A stretch of DNA of 64,000 nucleotides from Palsa-504 sp963767565 (GCA_963767565.1 CAVYEG010000001.1:124001-188000), one strand, 5' to 3'. Positions 8,596 through 17,399 are shown, numbered from the stretch's first letter. Notes: generated by a model not told the origin, from the sequence alone. Numbers and translations: made by a program.

Positions 8596-9598
8596 ATGAG
8601 CACCGCAGAGGTTACGGCGAGCCAGGACAGGCGGCCGGACGGCGAGCCGGACGCCGTCATCCATACCGAGGACCTGACCAAGGTCTATCCGGGCACCGAC
8701 TTCGCCGCGGTGGACAAGCTCAACCTCGACGTACGAACCGGGGAGATCTTCGGCCTCCTCGGCCCGAACGGCGCAGGAAAGACCACCACGGCCGGCATGC
8801 TCACCACCCGGGTGGTCCCTACCTCGGGCCGGGCCTTCATCGCCGGCGTCGACGTCGCCGCCCATCCCGCGCTGGCCAAGCAGTTGAGCGGGATCGTCTC
8901 CCAGCAGAACACCCTGGACCGCCAGCTCACCGTCTGGGAGAACCTGTACTTCCACGGCCGTCTGTTCGGCATGGGCGCCAAGGCCTCCAGGCAGACCGCC
9001 ACCGACCTGCTCGAGCAGTTCCAGCTCAGCAGGTGGGCCAAGGCCTCGGTCTACGCCCTGTCCGGCGGCATGGCCCAGCGGCTGATGGTGGCCCGGGCCA
9101 TCTTCCACCGCCCGAGCGTGCTGTTCCTCGACGAGCCCACCGCGGGCCTGGACCCGCAGAGCCGGGCTGGCCCTGTGGGACCTGCTCGGCGAGCTGCACG
9201 GCGAGGGCCAGACCATCCTGCTGACCACGCACTACATGGAGGAGGCCGACCAGCTCTGCCAGCGGGTCGCGATCATGGACCACGGCCGTATCCTGGCCCT
9301 GGACACGCCCGCCGCGCTCAAGCAGAGCATCGGGGCCGACACCATCGTCACGATCAGGAGTACGGGCGACCTGGGCCGCCTGGGCGAGCTGCTGGCCAAA
9401 GACGTCGAGGGCGTGAGGCGGACAAGAGTGGCCGACGACAAGCTCGAACTGCACATGCAGGGCGCCGATCGGCTCGTCCCGCGGATCGTGCTGGCCGCCG
9501 AGAGGGAGGGCTTCGACCTGGTCGACGTGTCCATCGCCGAGCCCACGCTGGAGACCGTGTTCATCAGCCTGACCGGAAGGGAGCTGCGAGAAGAATGA
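8596..9598 (+). pseudogene. DrrA-type ABC transporter ATPase, frameshifted
   Basis: The ATG at 8596 begins a DrrA-like ATPase with Walker A GPNGAGKTTT, signature LSGGMAQR and Walker B LFLDEPTAGLD. Just after DPQSR there is one extra G in the run at 9164-9166. Without it the protein continues as LALWDLLGELHGEG, then the H-loop LLTTHYMEEAD and a normal C-terminus ending RELREE at 9598. With the extra base the frame runs through into the permease gene, giving a 663-codon fusion frame. The span is 1003 bases, one more than a multiple of three. It could be a real lesion, a programmed slip or a sequencing error. The stop overlaps the permease ATG (ATGA). Confidence 0.85.
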
Positions 9599-10488
9599 CC
9601 GCGACCCCGGTAACCGCCCCGGCTCCGGCCCCAGGGGCCCGCCGGATCGGCGGCGGCCCCACCCGCTCGGTGGCCGCGGCCAGCTGGACCGCGCTGGGCG
9701 CCCTGATGCTGCGCGACGTGGTGGTGCTGCGCAAGCACCTGTGGGAGTTCGTGCTGCGCACGCTCATCCAGCCGTTCCTGCTCTGCTTCGTTTTCCTGTA
9801 CGTGTTCCCGAAGATCGGGCAGGGCATCGGCGGGACCGGGCCGGCCGAGCAGTCGGCCTTCGCCACCATCCTGGTCCCGGGCGTGGTCGGCATCTCGATC
9901 ATGTTCCAGGGCGTGCAGTCGATCGCGCTGGCCATGGCCCAGGAGTTCGGCTTCACCCGCGAGATCGAGGACCGGGTGCAGGCCCCCTGCCCGATCTGGC
10001 TGGTCGCGATCGAGAAGGTGCTGTCCGGCGCGGCCCAGGGCGTGCTGTCCGCGGCCATCGTGCTGCCCATCGCCTCGGTCGTGCACGCCCCCGGGGTGCA
10101 GGCCCACCTGAGCCTGCACTGGTGGCTGATCGTGACCTTCGTGCCGCTGGCGTGCATCGCCATGGGCGGCCTCGGCCTGGTCCTGGGCACCAGCTTCGAG
10201 CCGCGGAACATCGGCCTGATGTTCGGTTTCATCATCCTGCCGATCACGTTCCTGGGCGGCACGTACTACCCGTATAACAAGCTCGCCCCCGTTACCGTGG
10301 GCGGCTGGCACTGGCTGCAGACGGTGGTGCTGATCAACCCGCTGATCTACGTGAACGAGGGGATGCGGGCCGTGTTCACCAACGCGCCGCACATGCACCT
10401 GTACGTCATCTACCCGGTTGTGGTCGGGTTCGCGGTCGTGTTCCTGGCCGTCGGCCTGCGCAACTTCCGCCGCCGCGTGCTTTCCTGA
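9595..10488 (+). CDS. DrrB-type ABC-2 transporter permease
   Basis: 297 residues, with six predicted membrane segments beginning near LRTLIQPFLLCFVFLYVFP and including a GVVGISIMFQGVQS segment and a late FIILPITFLGGTYYP, typical of ABC-2 export permeases of the daunorubicin-resistance type. It is translationally coupled to the ATPase gene by an ATGA overlap. Because the ATPase is frameshifted, part of the permease may be made as a C-terminal extension of the ATPase or only from its own ATG. Substrate unknown; this family usually exports lipophilic compounds. Confidence 0.85.
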   Translation: MTATPVTAPAPAPGARRIGGGPTRSVAAASWTALGALMLRDVVVLRKHLWEFVLRTLIQPFLLCFVFLYVFPKIGQGIGGTGPAEQSAFATILVPGVVGISIMFQGVQSIALAMAQEFGFTREIEDRVQAPCPIWLVAIEKVLSGAAQGVLSAAIVLPIASVVHAPGVQAHLSLHWWLIVTFVPLACIAMGGLGLVLGTSFEPRNIGLMFGFIILPITFLGGTYYPYNKLAPVTVGGWHWLQTVVLINPLIYVNEGMRAVFTNAPHMHLYVIYPVVVGFAVVFLAVGLRNFRRRVLS

Positions 10489-10511
10489 ACCGGCGCCTAC
10501 TGAACCCGCGG

Positions 10512-11073
10512 CTAACTCGCCGACCGCGCCGTCGATCCGCTCGCGCAGCAGGTCGGCGTGCCCGTTGTGCCGGGCGTACTCCTCGATCATGTGGGTGAGC
10601 ACCCAGCGCAGCGACATCCGATGGCGCCCGTCCGATGTCAGCCGCTCGGCGGGCAGGTCCAGATCCGGTGCCGCGGCCACGAACTCGTCGGCGAACGCGA
10701 CCTCCTCGTGCCACGCCTGCCAGGCCTCGGCGACCAGGGCCGGGTCGGGCCGCACGTTGTCGAAGTCCCCGTCCCGGTCCTCGCGCGATGAGAAGCGGCC
10801 CGGCGCGTCCTGCCCGGCCATGATCCGCCGGAACCAGGTGCGCTCGACGTCCGCCATGTGCCGGACGATGCCGAGCAGCGACAGCGACGACGGCTCCACC
10901 GACCGCCGGGCCAAGCCCTCAGGGCCCAGCCCCGAGCATTTCAGCTCCAGCGTGCCCCGGTGCCAGCCGAGGAACCCGGTCAGCGTGGCCAGTTCCGAAC
11001 CCGCCGGCGGCGGCTCGATCCGCGGATCCTTCTCCGGCTCGATGAACATGTCGATCGGCATGCCCGCCATCAT
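10512..11073 (-). CDS. DinB-like (DUF664) protein lacking a natural stop
   Basis: The frame starts at ATG 11073 or 11070 (MMAGMPIDMFIEPEKDPRIE). It contains the DinB/DUF664 pattern TLTGFLGWHRGTLELK, SLLGIVRHMADVERTWF and WVLTHMIEEYARHNGHADLL, with the three expected histidines for a metal-binding four-helix bundle. The conserved domain ends at about 10515 with RIDGAVGE, where relatives stop. Here there is no in-frame stop: the frame stays open antisense through the whole ABC permease to 9232. A TAG lies one base out of frame at 10512-10514, so a single indel would explain the loss. Coordinates given are for the conserved part. Confidence 0.7.
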
Positions 11074-11095
11074 CCGCGCCGGGCCCGGGATTTGC

Positions 11096-11473
11096 CTAAC
11101 GGTTTTCTGCGCCCGCCGGCGCGGCCTCCACGCTGGCCCGGACCTCGTCCATGTCCAGCTCACTGGCCTTGGTGATCAGCTCCTCAAGCGCGGCCTCGGG
11201 CAGCGCGCCGGGCTGCGCGAACAGGATGATGCTGTCCCTGATGATCATCAGCGTCGGGATGGACGCGATCTTGAACGTGGCGGCCAGCTCCTGCTGCGCC
11301 TCGGTGTCGACCTTGCCGAACACCGCGTCCGGGTGCTTCTCGGAAGCCTTCTCGAAGATCGGCCCGAACATCCGGCACGGCCCGCACCAGTACGCCCAGA
11401 AGTCGACGAGAACCAGGCCGCCGCCGCTCACCGTCGCGTTGAAGTTCTCGGCCGTAAGCTCGACCGTCGCCAT
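11096..11473 (-). CDS. Thioredoxin
   Basis: 125 residues from ATG 11473, with GGAGG eight bases upstream. It has the thioredoxin fold landmarks: FNATVSGGGLVLVDFWAYWCGPCRMFGP with redox motif WCGPC, a DTEAQQELA helix and cis-proline IASIPTLMII. The C-terminus carries about 15 extra residues. A TACCC-N4-GGGTA element lies just upstream at 11494-11509, matching one in front of the CstR-like regulator gene, so both genes may share control by that repressor. Likely a cytosolic disulfide or persulfide reductant. Confidence 0.92.
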   Translation of the reverse strand: MATVELTAENFNATVSGGGLVLVDFWAYWCGPCRMFGPIFEKASEKHPDAVFGKVDTEAQQELAATFKIASIPTLMIIRDSIILFAQPGALPEAALEELITKASELDMDEVRASVEAAPAGAENR

Positions 11474-11493
11474 GTTCCTGCCTCCTCGTCGTA

Positions 11494-11509
11494 ATACCCG
11501 TAGGGGTAC
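11494..11509. promoter_or_regulatory. Putative CsoR/CstR operator before thioredoxin
   Basis: ATACCCGTAGGGGTAC contains the inverted repeat TACCC-N4-GGGTA about 20 bases upstream of the thioredoxin start. The same arms and spacing occur at 11890-11905. Palindromes with CCC and GGG tracts are the usual targets of CsoR-family repressors. Confidence 0.6.
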
Positions 11510-11604
11510 CGACAACGGGCGCGCTCTCAAAATTCCTTATTCCCCGAACGGTCCGTGGTGCCTGCAGCAACCGACCCCCGGCCCGATCCATTCCGGTCCA
11601 CCGC

Positions 11605-11886
11605 TCAGGCCAGGGACAGGAACAGCCTCTCCAGCTGGGCCCGGTCGGCGGCCGCGTCCGGCCGTCCCGCCTGCTCGTCCTGCAGGCACTGGCCCAGCCC
11701 GCTGGCGATGATCCTGAACCCGGCCCGGTCCAGGGCCCGCGCCGCCGCGGCCAGCTGCGTCACCACGTCCCGGCAGTCCCGGCCGTCCTCGAGCATCCGG
11801 ACCACGCCGCCGATCTGCCCCTGCGCGCGCCGCAGCCGCCGGACCACGTCCGCGCGCTCCTCGTTCTCCATGTTCACGTCCGGCAT
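11605..11886 (-). CDS. CsoR/CstR-family transcriptional repressor
   Basis: The protein has the all-helical DUF156 fold: DVVRRLRRAQGQIGGVVRMLEDGRD, then Cys in GRDCRDVV and a second Cys in SGLGQCL. Copper-sensing CsoR has Cys-His-Cys; here the position four before the second Cys is Gly rather than His, as in the persulfide sensor CstR. That, plus the thioredoxin neighbour, favours a sulfur-stress sensor. The start is taken at ATG 11886; ATG 11871 is the alternative, and neither has a strong ribosome site. An operator-like palindrome lies four bases upstream of 11886, which suggests autoregulation. Confidence 0.8.
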   Translation of the reverse strand: MPDVNMENEERADVVRRLRRAQGQIGGVVRMLEDGRDCRDVVTQLAAAARALDRAGFRIIASGLGQCLQDEQAGRPDAAADRAQLERLFLSLA

Positions 11887-11889
11887 CCT

Positions 11890-11905
11890 ATACCCCGCCG
11901 GGTAT
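11890..11905. promoter_or_regulatory. Putative CsoR/CstR operator before its own gene
   Basis: ATACCCCGCCGGGTAT has inverted arms TACCC and GGGTA with a 4-base spacer, the same as the element before the thioredoxin gene. It abuts the repressor start, so binding would block its transcription or translation. Confidence 0.6.
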
Positions 11906-11967
11906 GCGACTGCGCGGGTGCCGGTCAATGAAATCAGCGGTGTACAGCGGGCCGGCGATCAGCGATC

Positions 11968-13539
11968 ATGCATCTCGTGACGGACCCGGCCCGCACCACC
12001 GTGCTGGTGCTCGGCGGCGGCCCGGCCGGCCTGGCCGCCGCGGCCGAACTAGCCCAGCACGGCGTCGGCTGCCTGCTCATCGAGCCCCGGGCCGAGGTCT
12101 CGCACCGCAGGCCGCGAGCCAAGACCACCAGCATCAGGACCATGGAGCACCTGCGCCGCTGGGGCCTGGCCGGCCCGCTGCGCGCGGCCGCGCCGCTGCC
12201 GGTGGCCTGGTCCCAGCGCGTCACGTTCTGCGAGTCGCTGTCCGGCCGCCGCATCACCGACTTCGACGGCGCGTTCGGCCTGACCACCGGGCGTGATGAC
12301 CGGTTCGCCGAGCCCGGCCAGCAGGTCCCGCAGCCGGTCGTCGAGGAGGTCCTGCGCGGCCACCTGCGCCGCCAGCCCGGCGTCGAGCTGCGCTTCGGTC
12401 ACGCCGCCACCGCGCTGGCCCAGGACGAGGATGGCGTCACCGTGGACCTCACCGACCAGGCGGGCGCCGGCTACCAGATCCGGGCCCGGTACGTACTGGG
12501 CTGCGACGGCGCGGCCGGGGTGACCAGGGACCAGACCGGGGCCCGGTACGCCGGCTATGCCGATCCCCGGCCGAACTTCAACCTGGTATTCCGCGCCCCC
12601 GCCCTGGACACCCGCCTCGGCCCGGCGGTCCAGTACTGGGTCGTCGGCGCGGCGATCAACGGCCTGATCGGCCGGCTCGACCTGGCCGGCACCTGGTGGG
12701 CCATCACGCCCGGCATCGAGGCCGCCTACGGCACCGCGCACCTGCCCGAGCTGATCGCCGGCCTGGCCGGCCGCCCGGTTGACTACCGGCTGGTGGCCAC
12801 CGACCCGTGGACGGCCCGGATGCTGGTCGCGGACGCCTTCGCCGACCGCCGGGTGTTCCTGGTCGGCGAGAGCGCCCACGTGAACCCGCCCTGGGGCGGG
12901 CACGGGTTCAACACCTGCGTCGGCGACGCGGTCAACATCGCCTGGAAGATCGCCGCCGTCGAGGGCGGCTGGGCCCCGCCCGAGCTGCTGGCCAGCTACG
13001 AACCCGAGCGGCGCGCCGTGGCCGAGCAGACCGTGGCCAGCGCGGAGTCCAACATGGCGGCCGGGGCCAACGTGCTGCCCCGCGATGCGGCCGCCATCCA
13101 GCGGGCCAAGGCGTCCGAGTTCTACAGCCTGGGCCTGGTCCTGGGCTACTCCTACGCCGGCTCCCCGGTGGTCCAGCCCGGCGCCGCACCCGCCCGGCTG
13201 AGCGCCGGCGACGTGACCAGCTACACCCCCTCGGCCGAGCCCGGCGCGCGGCTGCCGCACCACTGGCTGCCGGACGGCTCCTCCCTGTACGACCGGCTGG
13301 GCCGCGGGTTCACCCTGCTCGGCCCGCCCGGATCCGCCGCCGTCGCGGACCTGGCCGCCCGGGCCGCCCGCCGGCGCATCCCGCTCACCGTCACCCAAGC
13401 CCCGCCGGACTACCCGTGGCGCGAGGAGTTCCTGCTCGTCCGCCCCGACCAGCACATCGCCTGGCGCGCCGCCGATCCGGCCGGCCTGGACATCGAGACC
13501 GCCGCCGGATTCAACCTGACCACCAACCGAACTCGCTAA
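11968..13539 (+). CDS. FAD-dependent aromatic hydroxylase (PheA/TfdB type)
   Basis: 523 residues. The N-terminal dinucleotide fold VLVLGGGPAGLAAAAELAQHG binds FAD ADP; a central VLGCDGAAGVTRDQTG matches the DG motif of class A flavoprotein hydroxylases; and VFLVGESAHVNPPWGGHGFNTCVGDAVN matches the GD motif region that contacts the FAD ribityl and NADPH. The last 130 residues resemble the thioredoxin-like tail of phenol hydroxylase relatives. The predicted reaction is NAD(P)H- and oxygen-dependent ring hydroxylation. The remnants just downstream of an FAH hydrolase and a ring-cleavage dioxygenase suggest this was once part of an aromatic catabolic operon. Confidence 0.85.
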   Translation: MHLVTDPARTTVLVLGGGPAGLAAAAELAQHGVGCLLIEPRAEVSHRRPRAKTTSIRTMEHLRRWGLAGPLRAAAPLPVAWSQRVTFCESLSGRRITDFDGAFGLTTGRDDRFAEPGQQVPQPVVEEVLRGHLRRQPGVELRFGHAATALAQDEDGVTVDLTDQAGAGYQIRARYVLGCDGAAGVTRDQTGARYAGYADPRPNFNLVFRAPALDTRLGPAVQYWVVGAAINGLIGRLDLAGTWWAITPGIEAAYGTAHLPELIAGLAGRPVDYRLVATDPWTARMLVADAFADRRVFLVGESAHVNPPWGGHGFNTCVGDAVNIAWKIAAVEGGWAPPELLASYEPERRAVAEQTVASAESNMAAGANVLPRDAAAIQRAKASEFYSLGLVLGYSYAGSPVVQPGAAPARLSAGDVTSYTPSAEPGARLPHHWLPDGSSLYDRLGRGFTLLGPPGSAAVADLAARAARRRIPLTVTQAPPDYPWREEFLLVRPDQHIAWRAADPAGLDIETAAGFNLTTNRTR

Positions 13540-13562
13540 CCGGGCCGAAGCCCAGGAGTCAT

Positions 13563-13928
13563 ATGCGTCTCGCCGTCATTAACCAGCGCCTAGCCTCATC
13601 CAGCCCGCGGGTGCCGTCGACGTGCATACGGCCAGCGGCGGCCGGTTCGGGCCCGGCCCGGGCTACGACCGGCGGGACGAGTTCACCGCCTGGGCCGCGC
13701 CGGCCGACCTGGGCGCTCCGGTGTCGTTCCTGGTACCTGAAGGACCCGGCCGGGAACTTCTCCGAGTACTACTCCGACATGGACTGCATCATCGACGACC
13801 AGCTGTGGACGCCGGAGGACCTGGAGGGGGCCCGCGGCCTGTTCTCCTGGGGACCGCCGCCCCCGCCCTCGTTCCTGCACCCCGAGGACCTGGCGGCCAT
13901 GATGACCGGAGCCCATTCGGCCCGCTGA
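13563..13928 (+). pseudogene. Chimeric remnant: FAH-family N-terminus fused to VOC dioxygenase C-terminus
   Basis: The ATG at 13563 opens with MRLAVINQRLA, and a second frame from about 13610 gives AVDVHTASGGRFGP then YDRRDEFTAWA; both look like the N-terminus of fumarylacetoacetate hydrolase-family enzymes separated by a frameshift. From about 13725 a third frame gives WYLKDPAGNFSEYYSDMDCI and ends PPPPSFLHPEDLAAMMTGAH, the C-terminus of a vicinal-oxygen-chelate ring-cleavage dioxygenase. Two different genes have thus been joined by deletion and both are broken. Confidence 0.7.
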
Positions 13929-13989
13929 TCCTCGTCTGCAGGCCACACCCCTTCCTGGCCGGCCCCCGCCCCTGCCATACGATCGCCGG

Positions 13990-15558
13990 GTGAATGGTGC
14001 GCAGTCCCTTATGGCCAGCCTCACCCGAGCGGGCCTTGACGTCTGCTTCATGAACCCGGGTACGTCGGAGATGCACTTCGTGGCCGCCCTGGACTCGGTC
14101 CCGGCCATGCGCGGCGTCCTGGCCCTGTTCGAGGGCGTGGCCACCGGCGCCGCCGACGGCTACGCCCGGATGGCCGGGCGGCCCGCGGCGGTGCTGCTGC
14201 ACCTGGGACCCGGGCTGGCCAACGGCCTGGCCAACCTGCACAACGCCCGCCGGGCCGGCACCCCGGTACTGGTCATCGTGGGCGGGCACGCCACCGGCCA
14301 CGTCCGTTACGACGCGCCGTTGCAGTCCGACATCGAGGCCCTGGCCCGCACCGTGTCCGGCTGGGTGCGCACCTCGGGCACCACCCGAGACCTGGCCCCG
14401 GACGCCATGCAGGCGCTGGCCGCGGCCCGCCGCGGCCAGGTCGCCACCCTGGTGCTGCCCGCCGACGTGTCCTGGAGCGAGGGCGGCGCGCTGGCTCCGG
14501 CCGCCCCGCTGGCCCGGCCGGAGCCCGTCGGCGACGGGCAGGTTCCCGCCGCCGCTCGCCTGCTGGGCGGCGGCGAGCCGGCGCTGCTCCTGCTGGGCGG
14601 CACCGCGCTGACCGAACGCGGCCTGCGCGCGGCCAGCCGGATCAGCGCCGCGACCGGGGCCCGGCTGCTGGCCGAGACGTTCCCGGCCCGGATGGAGCAG
14701 GGCGCCGGGGTGCCGGCCGTCGACCGGCTGGCCTACCTGGCCGAGGCGGCCGAGGCCCAGCTGGCCGGGACGCGCCAGCTCATCCTGGCCGGCGCCCGGT
14801 CGCCGGTGTCGTTCTTCGCCTACCCGGGCCGGTCCAGCGACCTGGTGCCGGACGGCTGCGCGGTAACCCGGCTGGCCGACCCGGGCCAGGACGCCGGGGC
14901 CGCGCTCGAGTCGCTCGCCGGCCAGGTCGCCGCCGGCACCGAACCGGACCTGGCCCGCCCGGCGGTGCCCGACCCGCAGCCGGGCCCGCTGAACGCGATC
15001 AGCCTGGCCAGCACGGTGGCCCGGTCGCTGCCCGAGCGCGCGATCGTCGCCGACGAGGCCAACACCACCGGGTTCGCGCTGCCCAAGGCCCTGGCCGGCG
15101 CGGCCCGGCACACCCTGCTGACCCTGACCGGAGGCTCGATCGGGCAGGGGCTGCCGGTGGCCACCGGCGCGGCAGTGGCCGCCCCGGACCGGCCGGTGGT
15201 GTGCCTGGAGGCCGACGGCAGCGCGCTGTACACGATCCAGGCGCTCTGGACCCAGGCCCGCGAGCGGCTCGACGTCACCACGGTGCTGATCAACAACGCC
15301 GCCTACGCCGTGTTGCGGATGGAACTGGCCCGCACCGCGGCCGGGCAGGCGGGGCAGCGCGCCGCGCGGATGCTCGACCTGTCCGATCCCACGCCGGACT
15401 TCACCGCGATCAGCACCGGGCTGGGCGTGCCCGCGGTCCGCGTCACCACGGCCGAAGACCTCGACCAGGCCCTGCGCCGGGCCTACTCAGAACCCGGGCC
15501 GCACCTGATCGAGGCCGTCGTGCCCCCGGTGGTGCCGCCCCCGGGCAGTGCCTGGTAG
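13990..15558 (+). CDS. Thiamine-diphosphate-dependent enzyme (acetolactate synthase/benzoylformate decarboxylase type)
   Basis: 522 residues from GTG 13990. The N-terminal domain has VCFMNPGTSEMHFVAAL and the active-site glutamate region LALFEGVATGAADGYARM, followed by HLGPGLANGLANLHNARRA. The C-terminal cofactor domain has the TPP motif EADGSALY...LINN, with the Mg-binding Asp and Asn pair. The middle domain is degenerate in FAD-binding residues, as in decarboxylases. I favour a 2-keto acid decarboxylase or lyase over true acetolactate synthase, since no small subunit gene adjoins. Confidence 0.8.
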   Translation: MNGAQSLMASLTRAGLDVCFMNPGTSEMHFVAALDSVPAMRGVLALFEGVATGAADGYARMAGRPAAVLLHLGPGLANGLANLHNARRAGTPVLVIVGGHATGHVRYDAPLQSDIEALARTVSGWVRTSGTTRDLAPDAMQALAAARRGQVATLVLPADVSWSEGGALAPAAPLARPEPVGDGQVPAAARLLGGGEPALLLLGGTALTERGLRAASRISAATGARLLAETFPARMEQGAGVPAVDRLAYLAEAAEAQLAGTRQLILAGARSPVSFFAYPGRSSDLVPDGCAVTRLADPGQDAGAALESLAGQVAAGTEPDLARPAVPDPQPGPLNAISLASTVARSLPERAIVADEANTTGFALPKALAGAARHTLLTLTGGSIGQGLPVATGAAVAAPDRPVVCLEADGSALYTIQALWTQARERLDVTTVLINNAAYAVLRMELARTAAGQAGQRAARMLDLSDPTPDFTAISTGLGVPAVRVTTAEDLDQALRRAYSEPGPHLIEAVVPPVVPPPGSAW

Positions 15559-15612
15559 CTGGGCCTGGTAGCTGGGCCTGGTAGCTGGGCCTGGTAGCTG
15601 GCCTGGTAGCTC
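15556..15612. repeat. Tandem repeat at the 3' ends of two convergent genes
   Basis: About four copies of a 14-base unit TAGCTGGGCCTGG(G/T) begin in the stop codon of the TPP-enzyme gene and reach the stop of the convergent SsgA-like gene. The last copy is shorter. Confidence 0.8.
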
Positions 15613-16057
15613 AGGCCTGGCTGAGCAGGGCGGTGAGCTCGGCGTCGAAGTCGACGAAGTCGCTCTCCTCGCCGACCGGGACGATCCGGTAGGTGCGCTG
15701 CAGGAACCGGGCGATGTCCTCGGCCGGCGCCTCGAACTGCGCGTGCCCGAACGGCGAGGTCATCGAGATGTTCATGATCACAGGCCCGGCCGCGTCCCCG
15801 TCGCTGTCGTCCGATGCCGCTGATGGCCAGGCCTGCACGTCGCCGATACCCTCGCGAGAGTGCAGGGCGGCCGCGAGCAGGTCGCGGGCGAGGGTCCACT
15901 CCACCGGCTCACCGGTCCCGACGTGAAACGCGATCTTGATCGCGTACGGGTCTTGGCTGGTGTAGTGCAGGCTGGCCATCAGCGGCACGATGGTGCGCTC
16001 CGGCCCGATCAGGCCCAGGCTCAGCTCCGCGTTGACTGCGGTACGGCTGCTGTTCAT
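15611..16057 (-). CDS. SsgA-family sporulation and cell-division regulator
   Basis: About 148 residues. It matches the SsgA/SsgB family: an N-terminal strand set ELSLGLIGPERTIVPL, then LHYTSQDPYAIKIAFH, the family hallmark VEWTLARDLLAAALH, a WPS stretch, and a C-terminal FEAPAEDIARFLQRTY region. SsgA-like proteins occur only in morphologically complex actinomycetes and position FtsZ or peptidoglycan synthesis during sporulation. An acidic insert (DDSDGDAAG) near residue 88 is longer than in SsgB. Start at ATG 16057, with ATG 16066 as alternative. Confidence 0.9.
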   Translation of the reverse strand: MNSSRTAVNAELSLGLIGPERTIVPLMASLHYTSQDPYAIKIAFHVGTGEPVEWTLARDLLAAALHSREGIGDVQAWPSAASDDSDGDAAGPVIMNISMTSPFGHAQFEAPAEDIARFLQRTYRIVPVGEESDFVDFDAELTALLSQA

Positions 16058-16214
16058 TGACTCCACCCAGTTCGCCTGACGGCCCAGAAGCGTTAGCTTC
16101 TCTCGTGTATCGCTAAAGGTCCCCTGCTGCAGTAGCCACCGGGGTTTCCGGCCGGGTGCAGAATGGTTGCAAACGATTGTCCGCCGGCTCCGTCCCTTCG
16201 CGAAGGAGTTTCCG

Positions 16215-17399
16215 ATGATAAGTCAGCAGGCGGCGTTCGGTGACTACCAGCTCGAGATCTACGGGGCCGGCCTGCAGGGGGTGCTGCCGAAGTTCCCGAT
16301 GGCGTTCGCTGAGCTCGAGGCCCGGGCCGCGCAGGCGCTGCCGCCCTCGGTGCTGTCCTACGTCGCGGGCGGCGCGGGCGGCGAGCACACCCAGCGGGCC
16401 AACGTCAGCGCATTCCGCCGCTGGGGCCTGATGCCGCGGATGTTCGTCGGCGCGACCCGGCGTGACCTGTCGGTCGAGCTGTTCGGGATGCGGCTTCCCT
16501 CGCCGGTCTTCATGGCGCCCATCGGCGTGATCGGCCTGTGCGCCCAGGACGGTCACGGCGACCTGGCCACCGCCGCCGCGGCGGCCCGCACCGGCGTCCC
16601 GATGATCGTCTCGACGCTGTGCAACGACCCCATGGAAGACGTCGCCGCCCAGTTCGGCGGCACTGCCGGCTTCTTCCAGCTCTACACGCCGACCGACCGC
16701 GACCTGGCCGCCAGCCTGGTATCCCGGGCCGAGGCCGCGGGCTTCAAGGGCATCGTGGTCACCCTCGACACCTGGCTGACCGGCTGGCGCCCCCGCGACC
16801 TGGGCGCCAGCAACTTCCCGCAGCTACGCGGCCACTGCCTGGCCAACTACACCTCCGACCCGGTGTTCCGCGCGCTGGTCGGCCCGGCCGCGGGCACTGA
16901 CCTGGCCAACACCGTCGGGCACTGGGCCCGGCTGTTCGGCAACCCGCTCACCTGGGACGACCTGCCCTGGCTGCGTTCGCTGACCACGCTGCCGCTGCTG
17001 GTCAAGGGCATCTGTCACCCCGACGACGTGCGCCGGGCCAGGGACGGCGGCGTGGACGGGATCTACTGCTCGAACCACGGCGGCCGCCAGGCCGACGGCG
17101 GGCTGCCCGCCCTGGACTGCCTGCCCGGCGTGGTCGAGGCCGCCGACGGCCTGCCGGTGCTGTTCGACTCGGGCATCCGGTCCGGTTCGGACGTGATCAA
17201 GGCCCTGGCCCTGGGCGCCACCGCGGTCGGCATCGGCCGCCCGTACGCCTACGGCCTGGCCATCGGCGGCACCGACGGCATCGTCCACGTCCTGCGCAGC
17301 ATCCTGGCCGAAGCCGACCTGATCATGGCCGTGGACGGCTACCCCACCCTGGCCGACCTCACCCCCGATACCCTCCGTCGCACCTGCGACCACGATTAA
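16215..17399 (+). CDS. FMN-dependent alpha-hydroxy-acid oxidase (lactate 2-monooxygenase type)
   Basis: 394 residues from ATG 16215, chosen because AAGGAG lies seven bases upstream; the longer frame from 16167 lacks one. Family features are VFMAPIGVIGLCAQDGHGDL, FFQLYTPTDR, VVTLDTWLTGWRPRDL, the catalytic VDGIYCSNHGGRQADGG with His as base and Arg for carboxylate, and the FMN phosphate loop LFDSGIRSGSDV. The long loop after GWRPRDL is typical of lactate 2-monooxygenase rather than LldD dehydrogenases. Cytosolic; L-lactate or a related 2-hydroxy acid is the probable substrate. Confidence 0.88.
   Translation: MISQQAAFGDYQLEIYGAGLQGVLPKFPMAFAELEARAAQALPPSVLSYVAGGAGGEHTQRANVSAFRRWGLMPRMFVGATRRDLSVELFGMRLPSPVFMAPIGVIGLCAQDGHGDLATAAAAARTGVPMIVSTLCNDPMEDVAAQFGGTAGFFQLYTPTDRDLAASLVSRAEAAGFKGIVVTLDTWLTGWRPRDLGASNFPQLRGHCLANYTSDPVFRALVGPAAGTDLANTVGHWARLFGNPLTWDDLPWLRSLTTLPLLVKGICHPDDVRRARDGGVDGIYCSNHGGRQADGGLPALDCLPGVVEAADGLPVLFDSGIRSGSDVIKALALGATAVGIGRPYAYGLAIGGTDGIVHVLRSILAEADLIMAVDGYPTLADLTPDTLRRTCDHD

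Noticed and set aside
9232..10511. Treating the 430-residue extension of the DinB-like frame as a real domain
   Set aside because: It is the exact antisense of the ABC permease and shows no folded-domain features; the natural end is near 10515.
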